This document shows, piece after piece, positions 13,901 through 26,965 of a DNA stretch of 64,000 nucleotides (its first letter is position 1; each line of letters begins with the position of its first letter). This DNA is from Brugia malayi (Eukaryota; Nematoda; Chromadorea; Rhabditida; Onchocercidae), in assembly GCF_000002995.4 (NCBI RefSeq), contig NW_025062477.1, forward strand, positions 6,916,649-6,980,648, written 5' to 3'. The notes below the pieces were generated by a model that was given only the letters and a program-made list of their open reading frames with translations, searched no databases and was not told where the DNA came from. Position numbers and translations under genes: made by a program.

Positions 13901-14658
13901 AGTGGTTTTCAATTTTCAATTCAGTATATTCTATCCGTTTAAAAATGAAGACAAAATACTGCAGAATTGCATGGCAAAAAAATCTATAAACTGCGTATAA
14001 ATAAATTAATTTCCTTATATGAATAGATGAAGAATATATTGCAAATGGATTAAACATAGCGCACCAGTGAAGAAATTGTAAGACAAACAAATGAAAAGAT
14101 ATACTTGGGTATCATAAATCATCAACTTAAAAACTTTGAAGTTGACAAGATAAAGATAATTAGCAATGAATATAACTATCATTAAGGCTATTATTATTGA
14201 TTGTAAAAAATGAAATAGTGGCTAAATAAAACGAAATCATGCCTGAATTCTGCATATAAATTAAACACGACTATTAAAACAAAATACTTGAGTTTATTTT
14301 TTTTAAAAAAAATAATAATACTTGAGTTTCTTAAATTCTACTTTTCAAGTTCAAAAAAAAAAAAATCGATGTAACAAAAATTCATCTAACTGCACTGTAA
14401 AAACTGTTTTGCCATTATTGGGAATCAAAATTAAGGATCTTGCAGATCACAATAATCTTTCATCATCTCTTTGGAAAAAGTTGCGCTTAATAATAATCCA
14501 AATAAGATAAAGAATCAATCAACAAAAATTTTAAGCAACCAACCGACCATTTCTTGATCTGATAAAATTGGAGAGATAAAAAAATTGAGTTATTATAAAA
14601 TACTATTAATAAATTACCAAGATCATTGTACCTCAAAAAACAAATTAAATAATAACAT

Positions 14659-17600
14659 CTATACTTTAGTTTCCGACTTCTGATTATCCAACAGTGGCGT
14701 TTCCTCGTTATTCGATTGTACATTGGCGTTTGCTGATTCTGGTTTAGTGACCCGTATAATTATTGCATCATCATCCTCTTCATTATCATCTGGAATCTTC
14801 ACATCAGGCGTTGATCTGAAAACTCGATATTTGTTAAAATAAAAAATATTTTTCCAAATCTTGCAAGATAAATAGAGGCCAAACTTTTTAAACGTTCAGA
14901 TAACCACATGTTTTTTGTGGCCTGTTCAAAGCGTGTTTAACAGCAAAGTTTGCAGGAATATTCACTGGATTCACGTAAATGTAGGACAACAAATTTGCAT
15001 CATTAACTTACAGCAAGTAAATTTAAAAAAATCAGTACAATAATTAAAGTTCACTATGAACGTATTAACAATAAAGATAAATAGAGGCCAAACTTTTCAG
15101 CCTTCGTCACGATTGTTTTTTGGCTAAATTTCAATAATCGGTGATCCATGATTCCAAAGAATTAATCAACGCTATATTTTAAAGATCGCAGTCTCATCTT
15201 TCTTCGTACTTTTCTGTTTCCAAATTCTAATCATCAAATATACGCATTAATTGCAAATTATTTTTATCAAATTTTTGCATCAAATCTAATGTAACGGCTT
15301 CAAAGTCACAAGTTATTCAGACTTAACAATGATTATTATCTGCCTCATCCTTTCAATGGTGAGTTAAATTGAAATTACAATGTAAAAACTTAAGGAACGC
15401 AAGAGACATTATAATTGCCTTATAATTTATATTAATTTAAGTTGTAATACTTTTAGTAATAAAAACATTATGAACCTTCCCCATTATTATTAGGGCTCAA
15501 ATTTCTAAAATCAATAAACTTCTCATTTATCATTCTGCAAAAAAAAAGTTTGAAAAGTTTGTTATGAAAAAATTTCACCAACAACTGCTAGTTATTCTGT
15601 AATGTGCTTTCGATGAAGATACATTTTGCTATCCCCATATAATAGAAAATGTTGGAAGAAACGCAGAAGATGTAGAATAGCTTTTGTAAATTGGCTGTGA
15701 TCGAATCTTCCACTGGTTCATGTCTACATCTAACTGGCTCGGTTGGAAGTGACATTATCCAGTCGATATTTCTTTTATCGTAATAAACAAATAATATTGC
15801 ATGACAAATAAATTTGGAGTGAAAAAGAAATTTCTTTTAAACTTCTATTGGTCACTTTATGGAAATACATAACACTCACGCAGCTGTTGTGGAAGACAAC
15901 TGATTCGCTCCCAAAGTGATATGCTTCCACATTCCAGTTCTGTTTACTTCATTCGAAATATTCATATTGTGGATATTATGCGAAGGCTCTTGAATTGCTG
16001 CTAGAGGAATCTTGATTATTTCCCCACTTGCTGTTGGAATATGCAAATGTGCTTCTGTCTTCACTGCATGTATCGTACCTTGATTCTCTTCCAGATCTAT
16101 GTCGAATTCTTCCTAAAACAGCGCTCATTTCAAACTTAATGTAGTAAAACCATTGCAAACTGTTTCATGTGATATTCGAAATTCATCCAGAAAGATATGT
16201 TCATCACGAGTGATGAAGCAAATTAATGCGAACGCACCACTACACTTTTCTTTCTCTTCATATCCTCCTTCTTTCTCAAATGGAAATCAGGCATCTTATC
16301 GTCCAGATAACGCAAATCTTTCTCCGTGAAGAATTTTTCCATAATCTTGCGAACAGCAACCATAACCACCAACTAAAAAAAAGCACTCATGATATATAGA
16401 AGCCCGAATGTAAAATTACAATCATTTTTTAACTGAAATATAGTATTATAATAAAGTTTTTATAGCAGTTTTCATTGGTAGTTTAAGAAATTTCAATGAA
16501 AATCGTAATATGTATTTACTTTTAAGCTAAATAATGTATTCAATATTATGATATCGCGTTGACGTAACATTTTAATAGTTAGCGAGATTTAAGAATCTAA
16601 ATAAATTTAAATGAAAGACAATACCATAATTGGAAAAGCAATAGAAGTTCGCTTGATAGATTTGACGGTCCACAAAACTGCAAGACAGGCTACCTGGCAG
16701 AATGTGAACTTATGAATCACAGATATTGGCACATGTCGAATGTAAATTGTATCTGGCTGGTATCTAGAACTTATGACTAGTTATGAAACATAAACTTGAA
16801 AATCTTCAAGACTAGTTATCCGGTATTAGGACATCTGTATAATTTAGAAAACGGTTACATATTTGACATTACCAGATTATTCGGAAGATCGAAGATCGAA
16901 GCACAAGGTCCTTATTGACATAGTTATTACTTACTTAAGTAGAAATGAAGCAGGTTTAATTAATATTAGAAAATTATGTTTGAAATGGATTTGAAACATC
17001 GTTTAAAAAGTCAAAAAATAAAAGAAAGTTTGAAAAGATGATTCTAAAACACAAACTTCATTGGCATTAGTAAGAGAAGAATTCTATCGAAGAGTTGTAT
17101 GCCTCCAAGCGCAGCGATACCCATGTATAAGAACACACCATATAATACAGGCATTGGTATATGGCTCAACACACCCGTCATTAGTACTGAAGAGCCAATA
17201 AATATGAAAGTAATGATACCAGTTACTCGCTGTTCTCTAAAAATTTTTACTAATAGTTTTTTGACAAAAAGTGTTATTTTTGAAGTCATTCATATAAATC
17301 ATTCGAATTGCTTTAAATTACATTTGTCAAATCACTCAATCTATCAAATACCTATTTTGATGATTTTCTGGCTATTTTTAAAAGAAAAATATGGTTATAC
17401 TTTCCGTAATCGTTTAGTTGATAATGTTTTCAATGGTCTAGGTAAAAGTATCATGTTTAACTCTTTAAGTCCTCTAAAACAGATATTCCATTCTCACTTT
17501 TTTCTTTAATGACATTCTAACATTATAAAAAAGTTTTTAAGCCAGTAATATCATTACTTAATTTTTGCAGCTGAATTATCTTTCAAAACTTATGCATCTC

Positions 17601-20600
17601 GAAAACTCTACTTGTATTTTGTTGTCAGGTTTCCCAATTTCTAGAGAAACAAACGTAATTGGACATAAAAATACCACCGTTTTAATTCAAGAATTTCGAA
17701 AATTTAACAAACTTACCGAACACCAATAAACTGAGCAACTTCACCCGGAGCTCTAGATTCCGATTCCAGCTTCAATGAATTAACGTGATTTATTGAAAGT
17801 ACCGTCGCTGCCACATATATGGGCAATCCAAGTGTGCCAACCACGAGGATAAGAAATGCTAAAACACATAAATCCAAATGGTAACCGTAACCCTGCAAAT
17901 TCAATTACCTAGTAAAAATTAATTTCATAATAAGATGATTAATATTTAGAACTTACTTTTTTTTTTTTCCAAATTTATGATCTATGCTTTCAAACAGTCA
18001 AAAAAATCCATAAGCAAATTTATTAGTGTTGATTAGGAATATTGTGCATACTGGTGATTTAAATATTTTATATTCTGGAATTTAATTTCTTAAATTCACA
18101 TTGCAATGTCAAATTAAGCAATCGCAAAATGGAAAATGAAGAAATTAAATACCTTCTTTAACTTGTTTTCCTTACGATTCACGATAACAGTAGTAATTTG
18201 TTGATCCATGAAAATCAGAATACATGCAAGTATTGCTGGTATAAAAGAGACAATTACCGTCCAAAATGGATTACCATTAAAAGGTGGTACATACCAACCA
18301 CGCCCTTCCCACGTAGGCTAAAATAATCATTATTACTACTTGTTTCTTTATTTGTTTAGAACTTGACACTTTACTAACTAATGACTCGTTAAAAATGAAA
18401 GAAAAATCTTTTCCTAATGCCCTTAATTTCAAAAACAGAACTCTGAAAAAAGAAAAAAAAAAACTGAACTTATGGGAATTTCCTATTCATTAAAATTTCG
18501 CTTGTATCTGAAAATTTTCAGTTCTTTGCTTCGCTTGTAATTTGACGTAAATTTTCTGTTTGCAGAATTAAAAACATTACTCGGAAAGTGGAAGGGACAT
18601 TAAGTTTGGGAGTGCTGATACCAACATACATATCAACAGAAGTCATTATAATAATAGCAATCATTACTGCAAAATCACTGAAAATTTGTCGAACTCGTGA
18701 TGGGAAATAACACGTGTTCCTCATTCTCTGCAAATGCAACAAACTGAATTCAAGTTGGCAGAAAGTTGAATGCTAGTTAAAAATATGCCTGGTAAACATT
18801 AAAAAATTGATTTGATACTTTTTCCCAATTGACTAATGGCAAGTACTCTTGACAGTAAAAACACAAATTTATTGAATTGTTGAATATTATGATACTGGTT
18901 GAAAGTGGTAACATTTACACAAAGTAGTACTAATGTAACAAAACAGGTTATTAAATGCAAACTGTTTTTGGAGAATACTAGGAATTTTCATGCCAAAGAG
19001 CAAAATCTATTTTGATTGGACTTTGTCAAAGTTGGTCTTATTCTAAAGGAACTGTGAGAGCAGAAATTTGTTCCCACAAATTTTAAAAAGTAAAGTGAAA
19101 TTTCGAAGTGAATTTGCATAATTCAAACTACTGTGAAAACTGTTTGCCTATGAACTTTAGAGCAAATAGATGTAGGACTGAAATCACTAAACATAAACGT
19201 AGTTAAGAATAGATGCTTAATTTTTAAAAGATGAGAGATTTATAAAAAAAACAAGTAGTAAACATTTCAAATATTCCTAATTTTAATGACATTTATATTA
19301 TAATAAAATTCGGAACAAAGCAAAACTTGTCGAAGAAATCTTTTATCTAACTGTGAAGAGCAATGATTTATTTGCAGAGACAGTGATGCAATATTAGGGA
19401 TTGGCGTTTAAACAGTGATAGTTTTAAATCATTCTCGCAATTAAAAATAAATTTTAATTCAAATTTAAAATTTTAATATAAAAAATGTTGCAATTAGTAA
19501 TAGTTATTGTATATAGAATTTGAAAATAAGTTCTAGTAATTAAGTTTTTTAAACCTTAAGATACTTTTCAAGGGTCTTTGATCTGCATATTATGATTGTT
19601 TAGAATAAATGTGCTGTTCCGTGCTAGACAGAACTGGTTAATAGCCGTGTAGTATAAAATCATCATCCCAATACTTTTTTTTTGAAACTATATTTCAAAT
19701 CAGTGTTTAAGAGCTACTGACTCCCATCATGGAAAGGAAAAAAAGATTAAAAATTCAAAAAGAAAAAAAAATTATTTAAAAAAAAAAAAAAAAAAAAAAC
19801 AGAAACTGTGCTATTCCATAAAAAATATAAAATGAAAATACCTTGAACATAGTTGCTAATGTAAATGTGCCCAACATTAGTACCAGTGACATTAAAAATT
19901 TATCATAAAGTATGAAACACCCATCCCCTTCCAATGTACCATACAACCTTCTACATCGATCAAAACCAACCTAAAGCGTAATAATGTTAGAGGAATAAAT
20001 CAATAAATAATTTATTTTCGCATTTGTTTTTGAAATAACATTACTCTGAGAACCTTATCGCTTAATGAAACAGAAATTGAAGAAAACTGAACGACATTAA
20101 GAGAGCGTCATTCAAAAGAGAAAATCTATTTGAGAAAAATCCTATTCTGCACTCAAATCTAAAAAAAAAAAAGCTTTCGTTTCAAGATTTCAGAACGACA
20201 TTACTTATAATAATCAGATTTTATGGAAGAAGAAAATGACTGATAAAGAATATTTGCCTGAGAATAATCGATGAAAGTATTATTATGAACGATATCTTTC
20301 CAATTGTTTTTCTCGATGACACCTAGAGCTTTCACTATAGAAACATCCTTACCAACACAGCGACAAATCGCATGCGGATTCTGAAATATTGAACCTAATA
20401 CAAGAAATTTGGCCAACAAAAAACTCAATATTTAGACAAATGGAATACTGAAAAAGAACAAATATTTTACCGTCTTGTTATACTCAACTATATCTAGCTG
20501 TGTTCTGATCTTGACAAGTTTCATTATTGCTTCATATATAAAAATAACAGCTATTAAAGTTGCAAATGATTCTTCCGTAAAGCGCGTTATATATGATACC

Positions 20601-23600
20601 TGAAAATAACCTTAAAGCTTTAAAATAGTGCTGATGATTTCATGTGTATTGTGCTCTTCAGGAACCTGGTCTAAATAAAATCCGATATTCTATTATTTGC
20701 TGCAACTGTACTAATAAAATAACAAATTTGAATAGAAAACAAACCAAAGCGCTAGCATCCGTAATCACCATTACGAATAAGATGAAGGCAGTCCAAACAT
20801 GAATCCAGAAACGAAATGAGAGGTAGTCAAGATTCAAACTAGCACATAAATCGAACACGATCGTCTCAAATACTAGAACTGGTCCTGTGGAACCAATTAT
20901 TGTAAGAGGTTGACCACTGAACAAATGATAGATAACACCGCAGATTGCACCACCAAATAAATTTTCCATTGCTGCCTGAAAAATAAGAATTCACAAATGT
21001 GACAAAATCATTTGATAACACTTATCTGATAATAAGTAAATTCAATTAATGTATTTTTCCGTTATACCTCGTAATAAACCTAATAATGGACACTTCAGTA
21101 CTACACATCTTTCACAGACTAAAAAAAAAAAATTTCAACAAAATATTACCATTCTTTGATGTGTTGCTTCTTCCAGCAGTCCTCCAAAGGTAACAATAGG
21201 TGCAAGCAATGCAAAATACATGAAACAGAATGTAGCGACACACTGTAGATTTAATGAATCGGTAAAATCGGATAAGTACCAAGGATACTTGCGCTTTATA
21301 TCCAATATTAAACCACCAAACAAGTGACCAGTTCGCTTTAAGGCCGGATCGTTAGCATGAGAATCTTCCTCCTCCACTTCCTACAATTACATATTTTCTG
21401 CATATAAACTATTCATATATTTTATTTTCCTTTTAACTTTTACAGAGATAAATATTTAATCAGTTATTCTCATTTCCTACGCTGGTTGATTATTCAATCA
21501 ATTTTCTTCCCGAAAATTGACTAAAAGTTTCGAAATTAATGAAAGTATTCTATTTTCAGAAAGCGAACCATTACTTTTTTCGGAGCAGGAACTTTAGTAA
21601 GCAATAATTCATCACCATGCTTTCGTTTATCCTGTGATGGCACTTTATTTGGTGGCTCAATTCTGATATTTGGATCCCACTCACCAGGTGGCAATACTGT
21701 AACCTGAAAAAGGATAACAGTATGAATTTGTATGAGCCTGAAAGTTGACGAACACTGAGATTTGAAAGTTTAGGTAGCACGGTTAACAAACCTGATCTAA
21801 AAATTCGTCAATACCATCCAAAAGATCATCACTATTCCGAGCTTTATACGCTACGTCATGGAATATCTAGAAAAACATGATGCAGCAGAATTGTGCGAAA
21901 AGGAAATGAATTTTTCAATTCAGCGAATTAATATAAAGTAACGTGCGTACTGCCAAACAATAATTCATTGAGTTGCATATCACCAAATTCATATCATAAT
22001 TAGAACTATTTATAGTAATTTATTAAAATTTGGAACAAACTGAAAAATTTTTGAACCTCGTCAGACATAAGCGTAGCAATTGCACGTCCGATTTCTCGAT
22101 ACTGTGCAACATTACCAGTAGGACCTAACAAGACAAAAAAAAATCGTGTTGGAACCGGCACCTGAAATAAAAATTGGAATAAACTGAAAAGTTAACAATA
22201 TAGCTACGAACAGATAAACGGAATGTATGATATGGGAGCGTCGAGTAATTGCATAACTTCCAGAAGTTCAAAAACACTCTAAATTTTAAAATGACAATTA
22301 ACGAATTAGCAGAAAATTAGAAAAATCTGATTATAAAAAAAAGGTTTACTTCAGTGAGATCGCCAAGAGTTGCCGCATTTTTCAATCGAACAAAAGCAGT
22401 GATATATCGAGTTAGGAAGTCCACTTCACCGATTAGTACATTTGATGCTTCCGCCCCAGACGGTAATTTTTTCATGAAATGAAGATTTCCTTTTACATCG
22501 GCATGAGAACCCTCACGTGTTATCTCTTTCGGCGCTGATCCAACCTGGAATGAGAAAAAAAGTTGAGTAAAAATCAATGCAAATCCACTTATTACTGTAC
22601 TAATTACTAATCAACTTATTATAATATTTCGACAAATAATGGTTTCTAACCATTCGTTTTTAATCAATTTTTAATTAAGATTCATCCCTTCTCCTAGAAG
22701 TTAAATTCCAATTTGTAATTGATCAAACCGCTTCGTTTGGTCATTTATTAGTCAAACTTCAATTTAAAATTGTTAAAACTTCAATTAAGTTTTTATTTTT
22801 TACAAATACTTTAGTAATTTCTTTAATAAAATTATGAAATAATTTAATTCAACGAAAGTGAAATATGACGAAGTGAACAGCCACGCAAAATCATTGCAAA
22901 GCTCATTACCAAATACTTCAATTCCAGTGTAATAGATTTTCTACGCTGACCTCTCACGAAAACAGTTCACAAATAATTGCAAGTATAGTAAAATTAAGTG
23001 AAATCATTTCACATGAATATGTAATATATATATCAATTACTTCAAGTAACTCATCAAGCCAAAGTATCAATTACTTAAATATCTCATATGGGGAATAAAA
23101 CATGTATTAAAACGAATGAACTACATATATATATATAATGAAGTTTTGCGCTTCCCTTAATTTTCCCGGACCTAACTCCAATAGCTCATGCTCATGCTAT
23201 TTCTTGCTCATTTCATATGAATAGAATCATTCTGACAGAAGCAAAAAAATACAGAAAGAAAGAAAATTATTAGAGAGATTTCTCTCGTCAACATATCCTT
23301 TCCTTAATTTCAAATTGAGCATCAAAAATACCACTAATACCACTTAGCCGGATCATGCATAGCATTTAAATGCATCTAATTCGAATTTCGACAGATGAAA
23401 TGAATGAGAAGTTGAAATCAAATTTACATAGCATAATTGAGAACATGCTAAACAAATCATCAATTCCTCCTTTTCCTCTTCCGCCTTTTACTTAAGAAGT
23501 TTGTTGATAATTAGTTCATAAAATCACATCCATCAGTACTCAATTCTTCTTCTCAGAGCCCTCAGCTAATTTTTATATAATTCTCAGTTTCTTCCTGCTT

Positions 23601-26600
23601 TACCAAATTCATGAAAAAAAAAATATATATATATATATATAAAGATTTCGTCGATTTGTTAAAAGAAATACGAAGGTTAAAAACCGATAAATATATTTCC
23701 ATCAAATCGAAAACTAACACGATGGAAATATCAGAACGATCTCCGTGAGCAGTTCATATGAATCAAATTTCTACTGGAATAGTAAACTTGCTTAATCAAA
23801 GTTTGATCAAATTACTGAAAAATGATAAGCTTCTTCGCTTCCTTTTCTTCTCTTTCTCTTCCGCTTATCACGTCACTGCAGCACTTTGAAACAAACTTCA
23901 ATTTATGTCTAAATACAGTTAATTACTTCACCTATACCCTATATTGTTCCATATCAACTAAGGCTTCCGAGCTCACTCATCCATTCTAATTTTATGAATT
24001 AAAAAAAAATGTCAAATTTGTGCCTTAAAGCTTAAACTTACATATGAAAACTCAATAAATGATAAACCATTCATTTAGAGATTAGAAATTTTTGAAAATA
24101 TTTAATTTATGCAGAAGGAATAAAAGCACTGCAGAAATACCGCAGTTATACACGTCTGCTTGATCTATAAATAAAGGCAATTTTAAAGAAGTCTAAATTT
24201 TAGAAGCAATGCAAACCTCTACAAAAATTAACAAACATTCGAACCTTATACTTGTTTAATACAAATAATTTCTAAAAAAAAAAAAAAATTACGTACATAA
24301 TCGGGCGTCTTACGAGCGATTTTGCAAATATACATTAGGGGGTCGAACGACTTCCCAGTAACAACTAAAGTAGTGCTCAGTACCAAAATCTAATCTAAGG
24401 GTTGATGATGCTAATATCCAAACAATTAAAAGTGGGAAGTTTTGGAAAGAAGAAAACATCAATAAATTATGTAATACTAAAATTGGAATCAGGAAAATAA
24501 GAGAAATTAGGATTGAAGTGGTAATAAAAAAATATTTAGGAAAAAATGTCATAAAGTAATTTTAAATGAGTTTTAGTAATCTAATAATTTATATTACGAA
24601 ATAAACACCCCTTACTCGCATCTTTTTCAAAACATTAAGTCCAATTACGTATAAAGTTACGTATAAATTACGCATAAAGTACAAAGCTGTAAGAGATTTA
24701 CGAGTAGTTGAAAATACTAATAAATCCAAGAAAAAAAAGAATTACTTCCGGTAGTTTCAAATTTGGCGTTTTTGACGATGTTTCAGTTCCTTCGTTTATC
24801 GTTTCCTCCTGCAACTTTCCCAGATTCCGTCCATGTGAAAATGTTTTGCCGATATCAGATATCGAGCGCACTGCATTCAAGAAACCACTTTGAGAAGAGC
24901 CATTACCATTTCCTGCTCCACGCGCCTCAATTAGAAGGACATGTCACTTATATTTTTGCCTTCCATTCTTTCAACTTTAAATTCCTCTATTTGAATAAAG
25001 AATTGGGTCCGTTCGCTCCATTTTTATTTAAATAGTACAGAAACTCAACCTAATAATAACCAAATAATCTTTGTTTTCCTGAATCCAAGAAATATGAACC
25101 AAAGACAAAAAAAGACAAGAACGGCAAAAGTGCATGAAAGTAAACGAATTCAGAGAAGATTAAATTAGAGAACATAAAATTTGAAATGATTCATTATTAA
25201 GGTTTTGTAAGGCTCAAATTTCACTCTAACTTGAAAAACCGAAGTGATAAGAAATGTGTACCAAATTAAATGCATTCACAATATACACAACACATGTTGC
25301 AATTAATGGCCATGGTTTAGAAGGAAATGAAGATAATACTAATTGAGTAACGGAAGATATTACCTTATATACATTCGTAGTAGCGAAGCAACTTATATTG
25401 ATATTGACATTGAGTGGAAGAAATGAGTGGTAAAAGATGACATTAGATGGAGTTTTTATTACTGTTTTAATATAAGAAAGAAAACTGAAGTTAATTAATC
25501 ACCTGTTCATACTGATGAGTATGCCTCTTTGAAAGTACATTACGAACTTCATCAACTTCCGTCTCTTCTAGCTGCCCTGATGCCACTAAATGTTCCAAAA
25601 CCTCTTCTGAAAATTCATGTCTTTTTAAATTTGTCCACTAAATGGAAATAATGTGTGTTTATAGCTCGTGGATTAAAAAAATAGTATATCAGGAATGTAC
25701 TTTCACACTCATCGAAGAAAAATATGATTCAATTTTTTACATACAGAAATTAATCGAGTGGAAGATACAAAAACTAAGCTGACCAATGAGTTCTGAAAAT
25801 TCTTTCGCTTCAGAATCCATGATGATAACACCGTTCATCAAGCAAGAGCGTAGTTGGAAAAGCGCATGCAATGAGAGAGTAGCAACATGCGGCTTTGACC
25901 AACGATTGCCACCTTCCTCGACATCTTCTTCGAATTTCACCCATCGGGCTGTTTCACGCCATTCTTCAATCGTTCCGGAACGGGTTAATTCACCCATCTC
26001 CGTAAATAATGCTGGTAACTCAACTTGTTCTTTTAGTAGAAACATAACTCGTGCGCCAGGAGCTGAAATCCTTGGCATGAATTTGCGGTGAAATCAAGTT
26101 TTTAGTACCATTCTGTTTATTTATTATAAATATGAATTGCAGTTTATAATAAACCTCATTGACTTGTCGATGGATAGCACTGGACACGGGGAAGTAGAAG
26201 TTTAGCAGAAATTATTTTAAATTTTGTTGATAAATTCAATGCATTTTTGAATTAGTACTTTGCATAAGAACAGTTTTCATTGAAAAACTAATTTTTACAT
26301 TGTTATAGAAGAAAGTGTGACTCTTTTCAGATAGATCTTCAAGAAAATATCATTTTTGTTGTTTGGATTGGCTTACATCCTTCTGTAAGCCAATCCAAAC
26401 AACAAAAATGATATTTGCTTTGCGGACATTTCAGTGGTCATTTTAGCGAGACACCAATAAAATGAGTTCGACTTGGATTCTGTGATTTTCTAAGTGGTAA
26501 AAAGGTAACAAAAAGTACTGTAGTAATATACAATAATGTTACAACTTCCGGCAATTTTCTCTTTTCTTACTCCTTGAATGCCATTTAAATACCAACTATG

Positions 26601-26965
26601 CAAAAGGCTATCACTCAATGAGAAAGTATCTTACCAAGATCAGCCAGATGTTGTGCCTGATCCATACTGTCGAAGTGACGGGTCATTCTTCGTTTCCGCT
26701 CAGTAACATCACTCATTTCAACATAAGTATCCCAGATGCTTCCACGATGTTTCAGGTTATGATGCTCGGTTTGTTCAGGTTCCGCAAGAGGTGCTCGTTG
26801 TGTATCATCATTGGATGCTGGTGGCGGTATTACATTAACAATAGTTGATTGTTGCCTCGAAGAAAGTAACGAAGAGGATGTTACAGGCGGTGATGGCGAT
26901 GCTGACACAGATGACCCTTTACTGCTATTATCACCGCCATCACCATCAGCCTTCATATTCGACAT
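14659..26965 (-). CDS. abts-1: Sodium-driven bicarbonate transporter, SLC4 family (NDCBE/NBC type)
   Basis: This plasma-membrane protein moves bicarbonate coupled to sodium and sets cell pH and chloride. The 21 exons are 26965-26635, 26062-25784, 25606-25503, 24925-24746, 22544-22350, 22161-22057, 21866-21792, 21703-21575, 21380-21150, 20975-20745, 20599-20471, 20380-20258, 19970-19842, 18727-18581, 18317-18153, 17892-17717, 17236-17057, 16763-16625, 16372-16238, 16112-15880 and 14815-14659, giving about 1,190 residues. The cytoplasmic domain has [34 protein letters not shown] and [13 protein letters not shown]. The membrane domain has GRLFGG-like [71 protein letters not shown] and [14 protein letters not shown]. 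The third extracellular loop keeps four cysteines (CRC, then C-x11-C) and an NNT glycosylation site. The C-terminus is acidic and ends ETKV. The 24925 acceptor and 16238/16241 donor are less certain, and the intron after 20258 appears to be GC-AG. The symbol follows the nematode sodium-driven member by family inference. Confidence 0.95.
14865..15097. repeat. 24-bp direct repeat pair in the last SLC4 intron
   Basis: AAGATAAATAGAGGCCAAAC plus four T is present identically at 14865-14888 and 15074-15097, 209 bp apart. Both copies lie in the intron between exons 16112-15880 and 14815-14659; the first is just upstream (sense strand) of the final acceptor. The flanks differ, so this is not simply a large recent tandem duplication. 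Confidence 0.9.
19778..19799. repeat. 22-bp A homopolymer
   Basis: An A run in the SLC4 intron between exons 19842-19970 and 18581-18727 (T on the sense strand), preceded by other short A runs. Slippage-prone. Confidence 0.9.
22545..24745 (-). other. Longest SLC4 intron (2.2 kb)
   Basis: It separates the exon ending NLKLPE from the exon starting [10 protein letters not shown]. In mammalian SLC4A7/A8/A10 the corresponding part of the cytoplasmic domain is variable in length and alternatively spliced, so a cassette exon could be hidden here. One open stretch (24310-24552, minus) ends at a good donor but reads as low-complexity hydrophobic sequence and is not convincing. Short AT dinucleotide tracts occur near 23124-23140 and 23622-23641. 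Confidence 0.6.
26345..26416. repeat. Perfect 33-bp inverted repeat with 6-nt loop
   Basis: Positions 26345-26377 are the exact reverse complement of 26384-26416; the loop is TCCTTC. It lies in SLC4 intron 1 (26634-26063), so either strand of a transcript would fold into an uninterrupted 33-bp stem. No mismatch or bulge is present, unlike most microRNA precursors. A long palindrome of this kind could be a foldback element end, a hairpin small-RNA source, or an artefact of library or assembly. Confidence 0.95.

Larger units (their letters stand above)
2383..14658. other. Gene-free AT-rich intergenic region (12.3 kb)
   Basis: This lies between the 5' end of the peptide transporter and the 3' end of the SLC4 gene, both minus strand, so it contains the transporter promoter. 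Open frames are all under 100 residues, have low-complexity or hydrophobic AT-driven composition, and match no family I recognise. What can be supported is repeat structure: an inverted-repeat element at 2714-3091, diverged direct repeats at 8941-9402, and a 14-bp tandem duplication at 10961-10988. A possible polyadenylation signal for the SLC4 gene (AATAAA on the minus strand) is at 14298-14293, about 365 nt past its stop. No tRNA or rRNA was seen. Confidence 0.6.

Noticed and set aside
16612..16621. TGAAAGACA, the seed of a mir-71-like microRNA
   Set aside because: It is at an exon edge on the antisense strand of the SLC4 gene with no hairpin partner.
17099..17509. 136-codon plus-strand open frame
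   Set aside because: It is antisense to the conserved SLC4 exon 17236-17057, whose minus-strand translation (REQRVTG..., [14 protein letters not shown]) is clearly the coding one.
24310..24552. Possible extra SLC4 exon on the minus strand ending at a GTAAGA donor
   Set aside because: Its translation is AT-driven hydrophobic sequence with no match to the SLC4 cytoplasmic domain, and the flanking exons already join in phase.
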